This document shows positions 40,526 to 49,902 of a stretch of DNA of 62,000 bases, in pieces. The first letter of the stretch is position 1. Each line of letters opens with the position of its first letter. The notes under the pieces were generated by a model. It was not told where the DNA came from and did not search any database. It was given only the letters and a program-made list of their open reading frames with translations. The DNA comes from Adiantum capillus-veneris (taxonomy: Eukaryota > Streptophyta > Polypodiopsida > Polypodiales > Pteridaceae), in the NCBI GenBank assembly GCA_014529385.2, contig CM043967.1:133889182-133951181 (forward strand). The letters are read 5' to 3'. The position numbers and the translations under genes were made by a program.

Positions 40526-40968
40526 AAAATTAAAAGACTTCCATTGAGCTTACAGTTAACATTTCAAGCTTTTGTTTGCAGTTGTGAGAGCGAGTTGGCT
40601 AATCAAAGCTGAAAAGCATAATTAGGGAATCTTGCATTTAGATAATCTTCTTAGCTTAGCTAGTACTAGAGTAGTTGCTTTAACCTTAGTCATAGCTAAC
40701 TAATTGATAGACTCACCCATAAGCTCAAAACTCTTGATTAATTAATTTACTCAAAGTGCAATTTATTTGTCCTTAATGGCAGTCTAACATTTCATAAATC
40801 TTGCATTTACTCATTTCCACATGTACTTTACATTCCCCTCATGATTTATGGCAATATAATTCCGCTTGCTAAAACAATGACTTTGCCTTGCAGATTCAAA
40901 TCTAGATGCTCTACAACATGGACATACCAAGCTTCAACTCAATAGCTTCCGAGGACGGAATCTACATC
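39785..40968 (+). other. Gypsy-1 3-prime noncoding region (right of gypsy-2)
   Basis: The remainder of gypsy-1 between the gypsy-2 insertion and its polypurine tract. It holds no open frame of note, a poly-A run at about 40495-40522 and the conserved block 40311-40472. Confidence 0.8.
40311..40472 (+). other. Conserved noncoding block in gypsy-1 3-prime region
   Basis: Counterpart of 38504-38664. Shares the GGTACTTCACTCACATGTAT and ACTAGAGCCCTAGAGGTTCC segments and the short hairpin CTTTTCCTTGAGAAG with one compensatory-type G-U change. Confidence 0.55.
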
Positions 40969-40979
40969 AGGAAGGGGGG
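40969..40979 (+). other. Gypsy-1 polypurine tract
   Basis: AGGAAGGGGGG directly before the 3-prime LTR. Confidence 0.95.
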
Positions 40980-40982
40980 CAA

Positions 40983-41292
40983 TGTTAACCCTCGTGGCGC
41001 ACGGACACCCTATCGCCTACGACGGACACCGTAACCGTATTATTTATTTAAGTAGAGTCAGGCACCGGGCTTGTCGGTCCAATAGGGAAAGGTAGAGTGA
41101 TCGCCGATGAGAGGCGCACTCTAACACGAACATGCTAGGGTTAGTTGGCTAAGCATGGGCGCCCAAGTGTGAATGGGGTGAGCTCACATAAAAGCCAATT
41201 AAACCTAAAATTGAGTCATTCTCTCATTGTGCAATAGAAGCTGCTCTTGCTCCATCTCCACCTTCTCCTTCACCATCTCCTTATGTGTGTGC

Positions 41293-41334
<42 letters not shown>

Positions 41335-41562
41335 GAGAGTGTGTGTGCGATCGAGCGTTGCGGTGGCACGACGGCGGCGAGGCGGTTGAGCGCGGCGTAG
41401 CGGCGTCTCCCTCTTCTTCGCAGCGCGGGAATCCTTCATTCGCAACTACACAGGAAGGTGAGTGACACACCGCTCTTCCTTGTGAGCTTGTCTGTTGTAT
41501 GACTGTGTGCTAGGAGCCTTTGTGGCTCGCACACGGCACGTTGCAAGTCCCTAGCCGTGACA
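40983..41562 (+). repeat. Gypsy-1 3-prime LTR
   Basis: 580 bp, TGTTAACCCTCGTGG to AGCCGTGACA, partner of 13666-14237; a longer GA tract (about 41297-41331) explains the length difference. Followed by the target duplication GCAAC at 41563-41567. Confidence 0.95.
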
Positions 41563-41700
41563 GCAACCCTGTTCGATGAGTGCTCATCACCCAGGCCTCT
41601 AGGTGACCCCGACGCAGTGTTCGAGTCACTCCTAAGCATCTCCGACGCAGTGGCCGAGACACCGGCCACTCTCAAACGCGTAGGCAGCATAATCCTTCGG
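41563..41700 (-). pseudogene. Continuation of the second EnSpm Transposase_24-like relic
   Basis: The minus-strand frame (TRLRVAGVSATASEM, then SDSNTASGSPRGLGDEHSSN) is the S/P-rich amino-terminal part of the relic whose rest lies at 13016-13660. Gypsy-1 with its GCAAC duplication separates the two pieces. The start region near 41700 merges into low-complexity DNA. Confidence 0.45.
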
Positions 41701-41704
41701 TGTA

Positions 41705-42110
41705 CTCAAAATAAACCTAAATCTAATCTAATGTAATCTAATCTAATCTAACTTAATAAACTTAAATTTAATCTAATGTAAATCTAAATCTAACCTTATC
41801 TTAAACGATAAAAAGAGAAAAATGGTATAACCGTTCTATCACCCAAGTGTGGTAGATTGGTTATGCCATTTTCCTCTTCAATAACAGGTAAATAACGTAA
41901 ATAAATCTAAATCTAATCTAATATAATGTAAATCTAAATCTAACATAAATAAACCTAAATCTAATCTAATATAACGTAAATCTAAATCTAACATAAATAA
42001 ACTTAAATCTAATCAAATGTAAATCTAACTAGAAATAAACCTAAATCTAATCTAATTTAACTTAAATAAATCTAAATCTAATTTAACGTAAGTCTACATG
42101 TAACATAATG
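41705..42110. repeat. AT-rich repeat of AAATCTAATCTAA/TAAATAAACCT units
   Basis: Irregular tandem repetition of 6- to 20-bp units (AAATCTAATCTAAT, ATGTAAATCTAAATCTAAC). It is interrupted by one tRNA-box/hairpin unit (41811-41888). No gene. Confidence 0.85.
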
Positions 42111-42587
42111 TTTAACGTCTTTTGGGATAGTTTTCTACGACGTTAAAACTCTCTTCTTCTTGTGTGTGTGTGTGTGTGTTTGTGTGTGTGTGTGGGTGTG
42201 TGTGTGCGGATAAAAAGAGAAAAATGGTATAACTTTTCTATAACTCAAGTGTGGTAGATTGGTTATGCCATTTCCCTCTTTAATAACAAGTCTTGAGTTC
42301 AACTCCTTGTCGGCTAGATCTTTAGGTCTCTTTAATTAGTGTCCTACGACGTTAAATTAAACTCTCTTCTTCTCGCGTGTGTGTGTGTATGTGTGGGTGT
42401 GTGTGCACGCCAATAAAAGGAGAAAAATGGTATAGCTTTTCTATCACCGAAGTGTGATAGATTCGTTATGCCATTTCCCTCATGAATAACAGGTCTTGAG
42501 TTCAACTTCTGTCGACTAGATCTTTAAGGTCTATTGGGATAGTTTCCTACGATGTTAAGACTCTCTTCTTCTTCTTCTTCTTCTTCT

Positions 42588-42600
<13 letters not shown>
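41811..42600 (+). repeat. Tandem repeat with tRNA-like A and B boxes and a 21-bp hairpin (SINE-like), three units
   Basis: Units at about 41811-41888 (continued at 42112-42165 after AT-rich DNA), 42206-42400 and 42411-42570. Each begins AGAAAAATGGTATA and has a 48-bp near-palindrome (41822-41869, 42224-42271, 42427-42474). Unit 2 then shows TGGTAGATTGG (42252-42262), like a pol III A box, and GAGTTCAACTCC (42295-42306), like a B box, 32 bp apart. Units end in ACTCTCTTCTTCT and GT or CTT microsatellite. This resembles tRNA-derived SINE heads, but the tandem arrangement is unusual for SINEs. Confidence 0.45.
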
Positions 42601-42646
<46 letters not shown>

Positions 42647-42794
42647 CCTCTCTCAATGTGTGTGTGCATTCTTTGTTTATGCATGTATGTGTGCGTTTTT
42701 GGTTTATGCATGCTCTCTCTCTCTTTTCCTCTCCCAATGTGTGTGTGCATTCTTTGTTTATGCATGTGTGTGTGTGTTTTTTGTTTATACATGT

Positions 42795-42833
<39 letters not shown>

Positions 42834-43000
42834 AAGACAATGTGTCTGTGTGAGAGAGAGAGAGAGAGAGGGAGAGAGAAAGAGGGGAAGGGAACATGAG
42901 AGTGAGGAGAGGGAAGGAGCATACCTGGATCTCCTTCCTCTCCTCGTGTGTGTGTGTGTGGAGAAGAAAGAGAGAGAGAGAGAGGGAGCGTGCACTTTAC
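42566..43000. repeat. Microsatellite cluster (CTT)n, (CT)n, (GT)n, (GA)n
   Basis: Long CTT/CT run at 42569-42650, a duplicated block TCTCTTTTCCTCT...GTGTGTGTGCATTCTTTGTTTATGCATG (about 42638-42770), a CT run 42796-42830 and GA runs to 42985. All open frames across it on both strands are composition artefacts. Confidence 0.9.
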
Positions 43001-43023
43001 CTTGATTGTTTGAGCGCACGTCG

Positions 43024-43050
43024 AAAACTCAGATCTGAGATCTGAGTTTT
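43024..43050. repeat. 27-bp near-perfect palindrome
   Basis: AAAACTCAGATCT, one G, then AGATCTGAGTTTT: two perfect 13-bp arms. It lies inside the CACTA-like right end next to GGACGCTC-type subterminal motifs. Confidence 0.9.
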
Positions 43051-43080
43051 TGGACGCTCTCGGTTATTTTTTTTAGCCCT

Positions 43081-43166
43081 GACGGCGTCGCTATTGGCGT
43101 CGCTATGAGCATCGCTAAGTTACCTGTAACTTAGCAATACTCATAGTGACACCTATAGCGACGTCG
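43081..43166. repeat. Subterminal hairpin of the CACTA-like right end
   Basis: GCGTCGCTAT...GAGCATCGCTAAGTTAC is followed almost at once by GTAACTTAGCAATACTC...ATAGCGACGTC, an inverted repeat with arms of about 38 bp and a tiny loop. GCGTCGCTA/TAGCGACG motifs are typical of subterminal transposase-binding repeats in CACTA elements. Confidence 0.75.
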
Positions 43167-43207
43167 TGGTTTTTCACATTTGAGCGTCGCACTACGAGTG
43201 TCGCTAA

Positions 43208-43228
43208 TATTAAGTACCTCTTGTAGTG
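43208..43228 (-). repeat. CACTA-type terminal sequence
   Basis: On the minus strand CACTACAAGAGGTACTTAAT; on the plus strand it ends CTCTTGTAGTG. It interrupts a minus-strand coding exon at the TAA that follows (43229-43231). Confidence 0.7.
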
Positions 43229-44191
43229 TAACAAAGATGGATGAGACAGATTTCTGTATAGCCGAATATCCTCTTTTGCTTACACCAAGTGAATCAAATG
43301 TGCCTTGTATCTCTTTTGCAGGCATTGAGTTCTCTAAAATAAAGCGGTCCACTATATTTCGCTGTAGGACCTTAAACTTCTTGTCATGTACTATATCTGT
43401 TGCAAGGCTTTTACTTATAAGTGGCTTCAATCTCTTTCCTATATTGGCTTTTGGGGTCAATGTTTTCCTTGTGAAGATAGATTGAATCTCTACATGAAGA
43501 CAATGCATAAGTAAATAACAAAAAATTTACTTAACTAACACTATTTAGACACATGAAAACAATGCATAACTAGAAAAACAAAAAATTTACTTAACTAAGA
43601 CTATTTAGTGAACGAAGAAGCATCACCTTAATGCTTGGATTCTTTTCTTGAGACCTCCGGATGCAAACTGCAATGTTTCAAGATTGCGCAATTTCTTCTT
43701 TTGGATACGACCACCCAAGATGGTGTCCTTCATTTGACAACTTCAATTCGTACATTTCCTTTCAGTTCCTGTACCTCTGTATTGTGTTGCAAAATGGTAA
43801 CCTGATCTGTAGAATGCAAATGTGAAAGACGAACGATCACACATTGTTGAGCTTGGAGAATGCCCTTATAAGTTTCAGCTTGCCTTGTAAGAGATTTACA
43901 ATAACCCAGAAGACCGTTTTCTCCATCACCAGCAAAGGTCAATAAGCTTGTAGGATTGACAAATGTTGGAGACACATTAGTCATTGGATTCTTAGGATAG
44001 AGAGAGCCTCTCGTCCATATATCTATGTGTTTAGTTCCCTGAGCTCTAAGCGTGTCTATGGATGCAGGAGGTATATGTGTGTTTGCTTTACTCCGCTTAA
44101 TCAATGGTTGGTACTCGTTGTCCAAATCAATGTGAAGGTGATATTTGGCTCGTTTCCGCGTAACATTTGTGCCATTTGAGGAGTGCGCCAT
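43229..44191 (-). pseudogene. Repeated gene of unknown family, amino-terminal half (exons 1-2)
   Basis: Minus-strand start ATG at 44191 (MAHSSNGTNVTRKRAKYHL). An NLS-like basic stretch, then NGLLGYCKSLTRQAETYKG and QQCVIVRLSHLHSTDQV follow, helical and repeat-like. A stop at 43730 precedes KKLRNLETLQFASGG in another frame. An intron of about 139 bp (43488-43626, donor TTAAG/GTGATG, acceptor TGTAGAG) leads to exon 2 (about 43487-43229), with VDRFILENSMPAKEIQG and DSLGVSKRGYSAIQKS. The CACTA-type terminus cuts it at 43229. The carboxy-terminal half appears to be at 6395-7688. I do not recognise a named family. Confidence 0.5.
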
Positions 44192-44654
44192 TAGTCAAAG
44201 GTGCAGGTTTAATGAAAAGTAAATAGTTGTTGTGGCTTCGTCCCTCCATGTTAGCCTCATTCCCTCCATGTTGACGAGGTTCATTCAATGGAACTGAAAA
44301 GAGGATTATCCCTCAATCATTATGGTCGAATATTCAGAAGGGTAAAGAATCTACTTAAAGTACACTTTTTGAACTTTTACCATGACATACCCGCCTCTAT
44401 TATTCGCCATATTTTCTAGAGAGAGAGTGCGAAAAATACATTTTCTTAGAGGGCCCTCCAAATGACCTCCGAAATTTCCTAATGGCTTTGTGTGAATAGT
44501 CGCATTGATTCTTGAAAGGTTTTTGCACGATGTGGGAAAGGGAAAAGGATCATTGTATGCATATGTTGGCTATGTCGGGGTGCTACCATGGAAGAGCTAG
44601 ATTTATGTGATGATGGAGGGGTGATGAAGAAAGTGTTGAAGATGGAAAATTACG
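44192..44654. other. No recognisable feature
   Basis: Unique-looking sequence upstream of the minus-strand start at 44191. No convincing coding frame or repeat beyond a short GAGAGAG run near 44420; it may hold the promoter of the minus-strand gene. Confidence 0.6.
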
Positions 44655-44732
44655 ATGCCCTTACTTCATTCGTGCTTGCGTGTTTGTCCACACTCCTCTT
44701 GCAAGAGCTCTTCACCTCTGGTTTTGTGTCCA

Positions 44733-45066
44733 CATAGCTATAACAAATCCACTAAGCAAGTCAAGCATAGACAAGAAGGGCATAATGAAGGGGACTCAAA
44801 ATTAATCAGTTTTTTTGTTTCCAAATGGACTAAAGCATGCACCCAAAAGAAGATATTGTACCAAGCCAATAGTCAGATGCATAGAGCTGTCTGCATGTTT
44901 CCCACTTGCGACCGTGCTCCCTTGCATATGTGCCTGCTGACAAATCCCCTCATCAAGTCAAGCGTAGATTGGAAGATCATAATGAGGGGGACTCAAAAGG
45001 GATTAGTTGTTCCGTTTCTGGTTGGACTAAAAGCATGTGCTCAGAAGAAGATATTGTACCAAGCCA
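44733..45066. repeat. Imperfect direct repeat, two copies of about 130 bp
   Basis: 44745-44875 (AAGTCAAGCATAGACAAGAAGG to AAGAAGATATTGTACCAAGCC) resembles 44950-45066 (AAGTCAAGCGTAGATTGGAAGA to the same ending). An open plus-strand frame spans both (44655-45275), but its product has no recognisable domain and the region around it is gene relic, so I do not call it a gene. Confidence 0.65.
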
Positions 45067-45429
45067 AGAAGATGCCTAGAAGCAGGCGACCAACGAGGAG
45101 CAGGTTAAGCATATCTCCGAGAAGCGGGCCACGGATCTTACAGTCCTCGGCTTTGAGGTCACGGATGTGCTCACCTTTGAAAAAATGGCCATTCTCATTT
45201 GGTTTTGTCTCCCTGCTTCGTGGAGACGTCTCAAACCAGGGCCTTTTCATGTACGTGTATGTGATCTTAACCTAGGTAAATCAGTTTCTGGTCTTGCCAC
45301 TCTCAGTTTCAAAACATGGAGAATGTTGTCACACTCCGTCCTGTACTCTCATCCATATGTGCCACAGGTGAGTCTTCTACACAAGCAACATGCATTTTTC
45401 TGTCAAATAGATGGGGGAAGAGCATGAAT

Positions 45430-45660
45430 GTGTGTGAACTGTGGTGACTTAAGGTGTTGATATGGCAAACAAAATTCACGATGATATTGTTAGTTAGTAG
45501 TTGTTGAATGAAAACGTCCTGTTTGGCACTGTCTTAGTCGACATGTATGCTAAATATGGCGCACTTTAATAATCACAAAAACTTACTTGAGGAGCTTCCT
45601 CTCTAGGATGTCGTCTCTTGGAATGCACTGATTTCGGGATATGCCCAAATGGGCTAGGTC
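45430..45660 (+). pseudogene. Pentatricopeptide repeat (PPR) protein relic
   Basis: In the plus strand, in several frames broken by stops, are typical PPR residues: KIHDDIV (about 45470), NENVLFGTVLVDMYAKYGAL (about 45505-45565), and DVVSWNALISGYAQMG (about 45608-45655), preceded by LLEELPL and a TAG. The order LVDMYAK, then ELP, then VVSWNALISGYA is diagnostic of plant PLS-class PPR proteins, which act in organelle RNA editing and processing. Upstream 45170-45430 may hold further decayed repeats. Non-functional fragment. Confidence 0.75.
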
Positions 45661-45930
45661 TAAGGAGCTCCGGGCTGTTAAGAGTGAGCGAGACCCGCCG
45701 GAGGCGGGTTGCGTGAGCTTGTACATTTAAAAAAACTCCTCTTTAAAGCCTTCAAAATGAATGGTACAGCCACCCTTCGAATTTGAGGGCTGGGGCAGGA
45801 CTGTCAGTGTGGCTTTAATTAAACAACGAGCAAGTGGGCGTAGCACGACCTCACCTGCATATTGATATAAAATTTGGGGAGATAAGCGTCATAAATTCTT
45901 GTCCTGGTGATCACTCGTTTACTGGACTCG

Positions 45931-47007
45931 ATGGCACTGTGCAGACAGGATGTCATCAAGGGGATGAGGGGGGAAGATGATGGGCAGAAGGAGAAGAATG
46001 TCGCTCATACTCTGCGCCGCACGGGTCGAGGCATATTGTCTTCCAGCATCTGGCATGTCCTGCCGCAGGAATTGGTCGAGCGCTGCCTCACCACGCTACC
46101 CGCCAGGGATCTGGCCGTTTGAGTGTCACGTGCCGCTCCGAAGCCATCCTCTCTCCCTCGACTCCTCCTATTGTCTCTTGGAGGCAGCAGCTGCAGGCCC
46201 AATATTCTGATTCAATCTCGTAAGTTTTGCGCTCTCTCTCTCTCTCTCTCTCTTGCGTTTCTTGAGACAAGCTCTGATAAAATGATCTGCAGCGCTGATG
46301 GCGCCGATGCAGTACAACTGCCCTGGTTCCTCTGCGGAACAAAACCGGAAATGGATGCTGCTCTTGGCCTGGCCAGCAAGCAGTGCGAATGGGTGGCATT
46401 CGACCCAAACACCGACACATGGTACTGGATACCTGCGCCGGCAGCCATAGCGGAGTATGCTCCAGAAAGAATATTGTACGGTAATGAACTGCTATGCTAT
46501 ACGGTAATGAACTGCTCCAGAAAGAATGTTGTGTTGATATGCTGGACGAGCATTTGCTTGTCGTGGCTCTCCAGCTTGTACTTAATCCAAAGCGCCCTCA
46601 AAGAGGACGATGATCAAAAGGATGGTGATCAGCTAATTGCAGGCAGTGCTAGCACTAGCGCCGCAGCAGCGCCTACTTCCACCTTATTACGCTTCCACAT
46701 CTTTCAGCTTGACTTTGCTACCCATGGTTGGATGGTTGTAGACGGGGCTGCTTCTGACACCAATCTTCGAAGCCTCCCACGTAAGTCCGGCTGCATCGCT
46801 AACTGTAGCCAGGTGCTTCTGCTGGCGGGTGCTTCTCCGTATCTGTACCATTATACAACAAATGTTTGGCGCATCATTCCTCCTTGTACAGAGCCGGGTT
46901 CCTCAAAGAGGAGGGTGGGCATCGCCTCTTTAGGATGTGCGTTCGATGCTAGCTTGGATGGAAACCTTCCACCGCTGCCTCAGCCTCAGCCTCCTTCCCA
47001 CGATTGA
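45931..47007 (+). pseudogene. F-box/kelch-like gene with one intron and a single-base frameshift
   Basis: Exon 1 starts at ATG 45931 (MALCRQDVIKGM). An F-box follows: IWHVLPQELVERCLTTLPARDLAV. A TTT run at 46118-46120 then seems one T short. The frame reads TGA, but the next frame continues the F-box (SVTCRSEAIL) to a donor at 46220 (CTC/GTAAGT). The intron 46220-46292 (73 bp) contains a CT tract and ends CTGCAG. The phase fits exon 2, which has QLPWFLCG, QCEWVAFDPNTDTWYWIPAP and later kelch-like strands, with a stop at 47005-47007. F-box proteins recruit targets to SCF ubiquitin ligases; the substrate is unknown. A 16-bp duplication (ACGGTAATGAACTGCT at about 46478 and 46500) lies in exon 2. 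A real pseudogene or one assembly error are both possible. Confidence 0.75.
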
Positions 47008-47778
47008 AACTGACTAGTTGTGATCCTTTTTGGCCTGGTAAATATTGGTTTTTGTAAGCAAAAGATTTTGATTGGTGAACGAGATAGTGGTCACATATTG
47101 TTAAGAATTTTGAGTATTCAAACATTGAAGAAATGAGTGGACACTATTATGTTATTATCTTAATACATTGTCTTAAATTAATAACTGAACTGTCTTACTC
47201 GAGCAGCAAAGTCCCGCTCTTGCTGTCGTGTTCTGTACAATAAGAAGAGGGCTAGTGCTAGATAGAATGTTGAACTTTAAGAATTGCGGAGTAAATATTT
47301 TATGAAAATTTTCTCAAGGTGATATGACTTATAGATTAGTTGTCGATGTTGATGAAAGGCCTATGGATCAAAAATTTTGAATTGTGTTTTATATACATGT
47401 TTGTCGTGTTGTCATGTGAGCTTTTTGTGTGTCACGCATTGTTGCATTGTTTCTTGAAGTTTGTTATGATCTTTCTTGCATCATTGTTTGGTGTATCTAA
47501 TAGGTCCTTGAGGGCAACATCGTAGGCAAAGTAAAGCATCTCGAGAACGTAGAGCTTTATCGGTGTCTTTGTTTGAGGCAAACGATTATCGTCCTCGATA
47601 TTCATCATGAGATCTTCGGACACATCAATCTCTATATTTAGTCTATTGATAATCGCTTTCATTCACCAGACATGGAAAAAGGATAAAGAAATATTCTAGC
47701 ATGTTTGATGTAGGTACTAAAACAATGATAGAAAGAAAAAAATACAATCTTGTTGATGTGCGTGTAGAAGTACTAACC
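47008..47778. other. Intergenic, no recognised gene
   Basis: AT-rich sequence downstream of the F-box gene. A 76-codon minus-strand frame (47432-47662, containing EDDNRLPQTKTPIKLYVLEM) could be a fragment of a gene but matches nothing I know and has no supporting context. Confidence 0.5.
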
Positions 47779-47875
47779 TGTTACTCTTTTGATGCTCATG
47801 CATTCTACAAACCTGTTCCTCTTTTGATGCCTATGCATTCTACAAACCTGTTCCTCTTTTGATGCCCATGCATTT
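47779..47875. repeat. Tandem repeat, about 35-bp unit, nearly three copies
   Basis: Unit CTGTTCCTCTTTTGATGCCTATGC followed by ATTCTACAAAC, repeated with few changes. No coding role visible. Confidence 0.85.
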
Positions 47876-48500
47876 GTTTTGGTTGTGTTCTTTCACGGCT
47901 ATGTGTATGAATAATCACATCTCTATATAGTTGCAAAATCCTTAATATAAGTGTCTCAACGGCAACCTACCATGTTATGAAACTGCAATCTCTTCTCCAT
48001 CCGACACTTGTGGCTGGATCTGGGACTGTTTACTTGAGGAAATGTTTTTCGTGAAAAGGTTAAAAAGTTTCTGTAAGGGTATTCAAATATTATCAGTATG
48101 TACATTGGTGTGAATTGAAGAAACATCATCTGTTATATTTTATAGACTAATATACCTTCGAGTTGCTCATTTTGTTTTGTTGGATGTCCACACAATGCCT
48201 GGAATTGTGATATGATTAGATTTTGTAGTGAGAAATCAATAGTAGAAGGGTGTGAAAGAGTCACTACTATTAGAGATCACTTGAATACCGGCGCCAGCTT
48301 ACCGACGTCAATGGCACGCGTCGATATGTGCATCGGGAATACTGGAGGGAGTCCAATTTTTTTTTAAAGTTTACTTCTTGTTTTTCGATGCTGATATTGA
48401 TACCGATTTCGACGTCGATACCGAGGCCAATATGGACGGAATACCGACGCTTTCCTGTAAAAGACCCGTTGACTCTCTTTTCCTGCACGTTTTTGAAATC

Positions 48501-48544
<44 letters not shown>

Positions 48545-49045
48545 CTTCATTTTTCGTGCAGATCTACACTTCTATGGTATTGCGGGTTTGAGAAAACAAA
48601 GCACACTCCTCCTTGCTTGCACTAGGTGAGATGGTTGTGCATTTTTCTTGGTTGTGTGTGTGTAACACAATGTGTGCCTGTATGTGTTTTTGCAGGTTTG
48701 GGAGCTACTTTGCAACCGTTTTGTGCACACATATGGTGTATGTGAGTGCACTAACTTTCATTGCTCTCTCTTTCTCACTCACACACACACATAACCTTTA
48801 AATTGTTTATGTGTTTTGATTTGAATTGTTAGTTAAATTAAAAATGTTGTTAATTATATTTAGTAGGTTCTTGAATTTAAGTTTAGGTTTAAAGTTAATT
48901 AGTTTAATGTTTTTTTATACCAGAAAATACTAAAGTAAAAAGAAATAAAAAAGATTTAGATAAATTAAAAAAGTAGTGAAAAAAAAGAGTAGAAAAAGAA
49001 ATTAAACATAGAAAAGCTAAAAAAAGAGAGTTAAAAAGAAAAAAT
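47876..49045. other. Intergenic with microsatellites, no recognised gene
   Basis: Contains (CT)n at about 48503-48543, CA repeats at 48779-48790 and long AT-rich stretches. Short frames across the CT run are artefacts. Short CG-containing segments near 48290-48440 (ACCGACGTCAATGG, GACGTCGATACCGAGG) look like degenerate repeat ends but have no partner that I can see. Confidence 0.5.
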
Positions 49046-49049
49046 TAAA

Positions 49050-49400
49050 CAAAGAAAAAAAGAGAGATAAAGAAAGAGAAAGTAGAGATAGATAGAGGGA
49101 GAGAGAAAGAGAGGTAGAGAGGGGGAGGAAAGGTAGAGAGGTAGAGAGAGGGAGGAAGAGAGAGAGAGAGATAAAGAGAAAGAGAAATATATAGAGGGAG
49201 AGAGAAAAAGAGGTAGAGAGGGAGAGGGAGAGAAAGAGAGAGATAGAGGGAGAGAAAGAGAGAGATAGAGAGAAAGATAGGGAGATAGAGGGAGGGAAAG
49301 AGAGAAAAAGAGGTAGAGAGGTAGGGAGAAAGAGAGATAGGTAGAGGGAGAGAGAAAGAGAGGTAGAGAGAGAGAATAGAGATACAGAGAGGGAAAGAGA

Positions 49401-49444
<44 letters not shown>

Positions 49445-49660
49445 AGAGAAAGAGAGAAAGAGAGGTAGAGAGAGAGAGATAGAGAGGTAGTGATAGAGCA
49501 AAGCGGAAAGAGAGAGATGGAGAGGTAGAGGGAGGTAAAGAGAGAGAGAATAGAGAAAGAGAGAGATGGAGGGAGGAAAAGAGAGAGATAGAGAGAAAGG
49601 GAGGTGGAGAGAGATAGAGAGATAGAGGAAGTAAGAGAGAGAGAATAGAGAAAGAGAAAA
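49050..49660. repeat. 600-bp polypurine (GA-rich) tract
   Basis: Plus strand is almost purely A and G with occasional T, made of AGAGAGAGGTAGAGAGG-like units. Two long minus-strand open frames (259 and 228 codons of Ser/Leu/Pro/Tyr) come from this composition and are not genes. Mirror symmetry could allow triplex DNA. Confidence 0.9.
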
Positions 49661-49767
49661 ACCAAAATAAGGAACGGTGAAAACATAAGCCGTTCTAAAA
49701 TTCGTTCGTGTTTTTTTATTGAAAAACGCAAAGGGACTTTGGAAACAGCTTGTGCACTTGCTCAAAT

Positions 49768-49902
49768 TGTTGAGATACAGAGAGAAAGAGAGAGACGAGA
49801 CAAGAGACACAATATGTACGCTCCCAAAGATTGATTCATTTTGAGGACAAGATACAAATATATAGGTGAGACCAAGTTAAGTAGAGTGAGCCATATATAG
49901 CT
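49768..49902 (-). repeat. Copia-2 3-prime LTR remnant
   Basis: Reverse complement of the copia-3 LTR: on the plus strand it begins TGTTGAGATACAGAGAG and ends CCATATATAGCTC, where homology stops a few bases short of the expected CCAACA end. Confidence 0.8.

Larger units (their letters stand above)
13666..41562 (+). mobile_element. Gypsy-1: Ty3/gypsy LTR retrotransposon (Athila-like layout), nested host
   Basis: LTRs at 13666-14237 and 40983-41562 differ at roughly 14 positions plus microsatellite changes, so the insertion is moderately old. Removing the nested copia (17516-23066) and gypsy-2 (30908-39779) leaves an element of about 13.5 kb. Order: LTR, tRNA-Asp primer site, 1-kb leader, gag with zinc knuckles, protease, RT, RNase H, integrase, second protease-like domain, C-terminal W(V/I)PK domain, internal polypurine tract, TATA-like box, extra 140-codon ORF, 3-prime noncoding region, polypurine tract, LTR. 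The tRNA-Asp primer and large 3-prime region resemble Athila-type elements; the lineage was not tested. The coding frame carries several nonsense codons, so it is dead. Confidence 0.95.
7689..43228 (-). mobile_element. CACTA/EnSpm-like element carrying the whole retrotransposon nest
   Basis: The right end is clear: on the minus strand it starts CACTACAAGAGG (43217-43228), followed by subterminal GCGACACTC/GCGACGCTC motifs, typical of EnSpm elements. The three bases TAA lie just outside it (43229-43231), and TAA is also found at 7686-7688, where the interrupted minus-strand gene resumes. The left terminus (GCTATGACAAAAAGAAACTAA) is only weakly like the right one, so that border is inferred. 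Inside, on the minus strand, are a TNP2 transposase relic, two relics of the second EnSpm-type protein and captured HMA fragments. About 27.9 kb of the span is gypsy-1 with its nested elements. It could also be two overlapping CACTA relics, since the second-protein region occurs on both sides of TNP2. Confidence 0.5.

Noticed and set aside
41811-42600. A functional tRNA gene
   Set aside because: A and B box-like motifs exist but I could not draw an acceptor stem or anticodon arm with confidence.
42547-43019. Several frames across the CT/GT/GA cluster
   Set aside because: Microsatellite artefacts on both strands.
44655-45275. 206-codon plus-strand frame as a gene
   Set aside because: It spans a direct repeat, has no recognisable domain, and neighbours decayed PPR sequence; likely chance.
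49031-49810. Minus-strand frames of 259 and 228 codons rich in Ser, Leu, Tyr, Pro
   Set aside because: They are translations of a GA/GT-rich low-complexity tract; two frames on the same strand are open at once, as expected from repeat composition.
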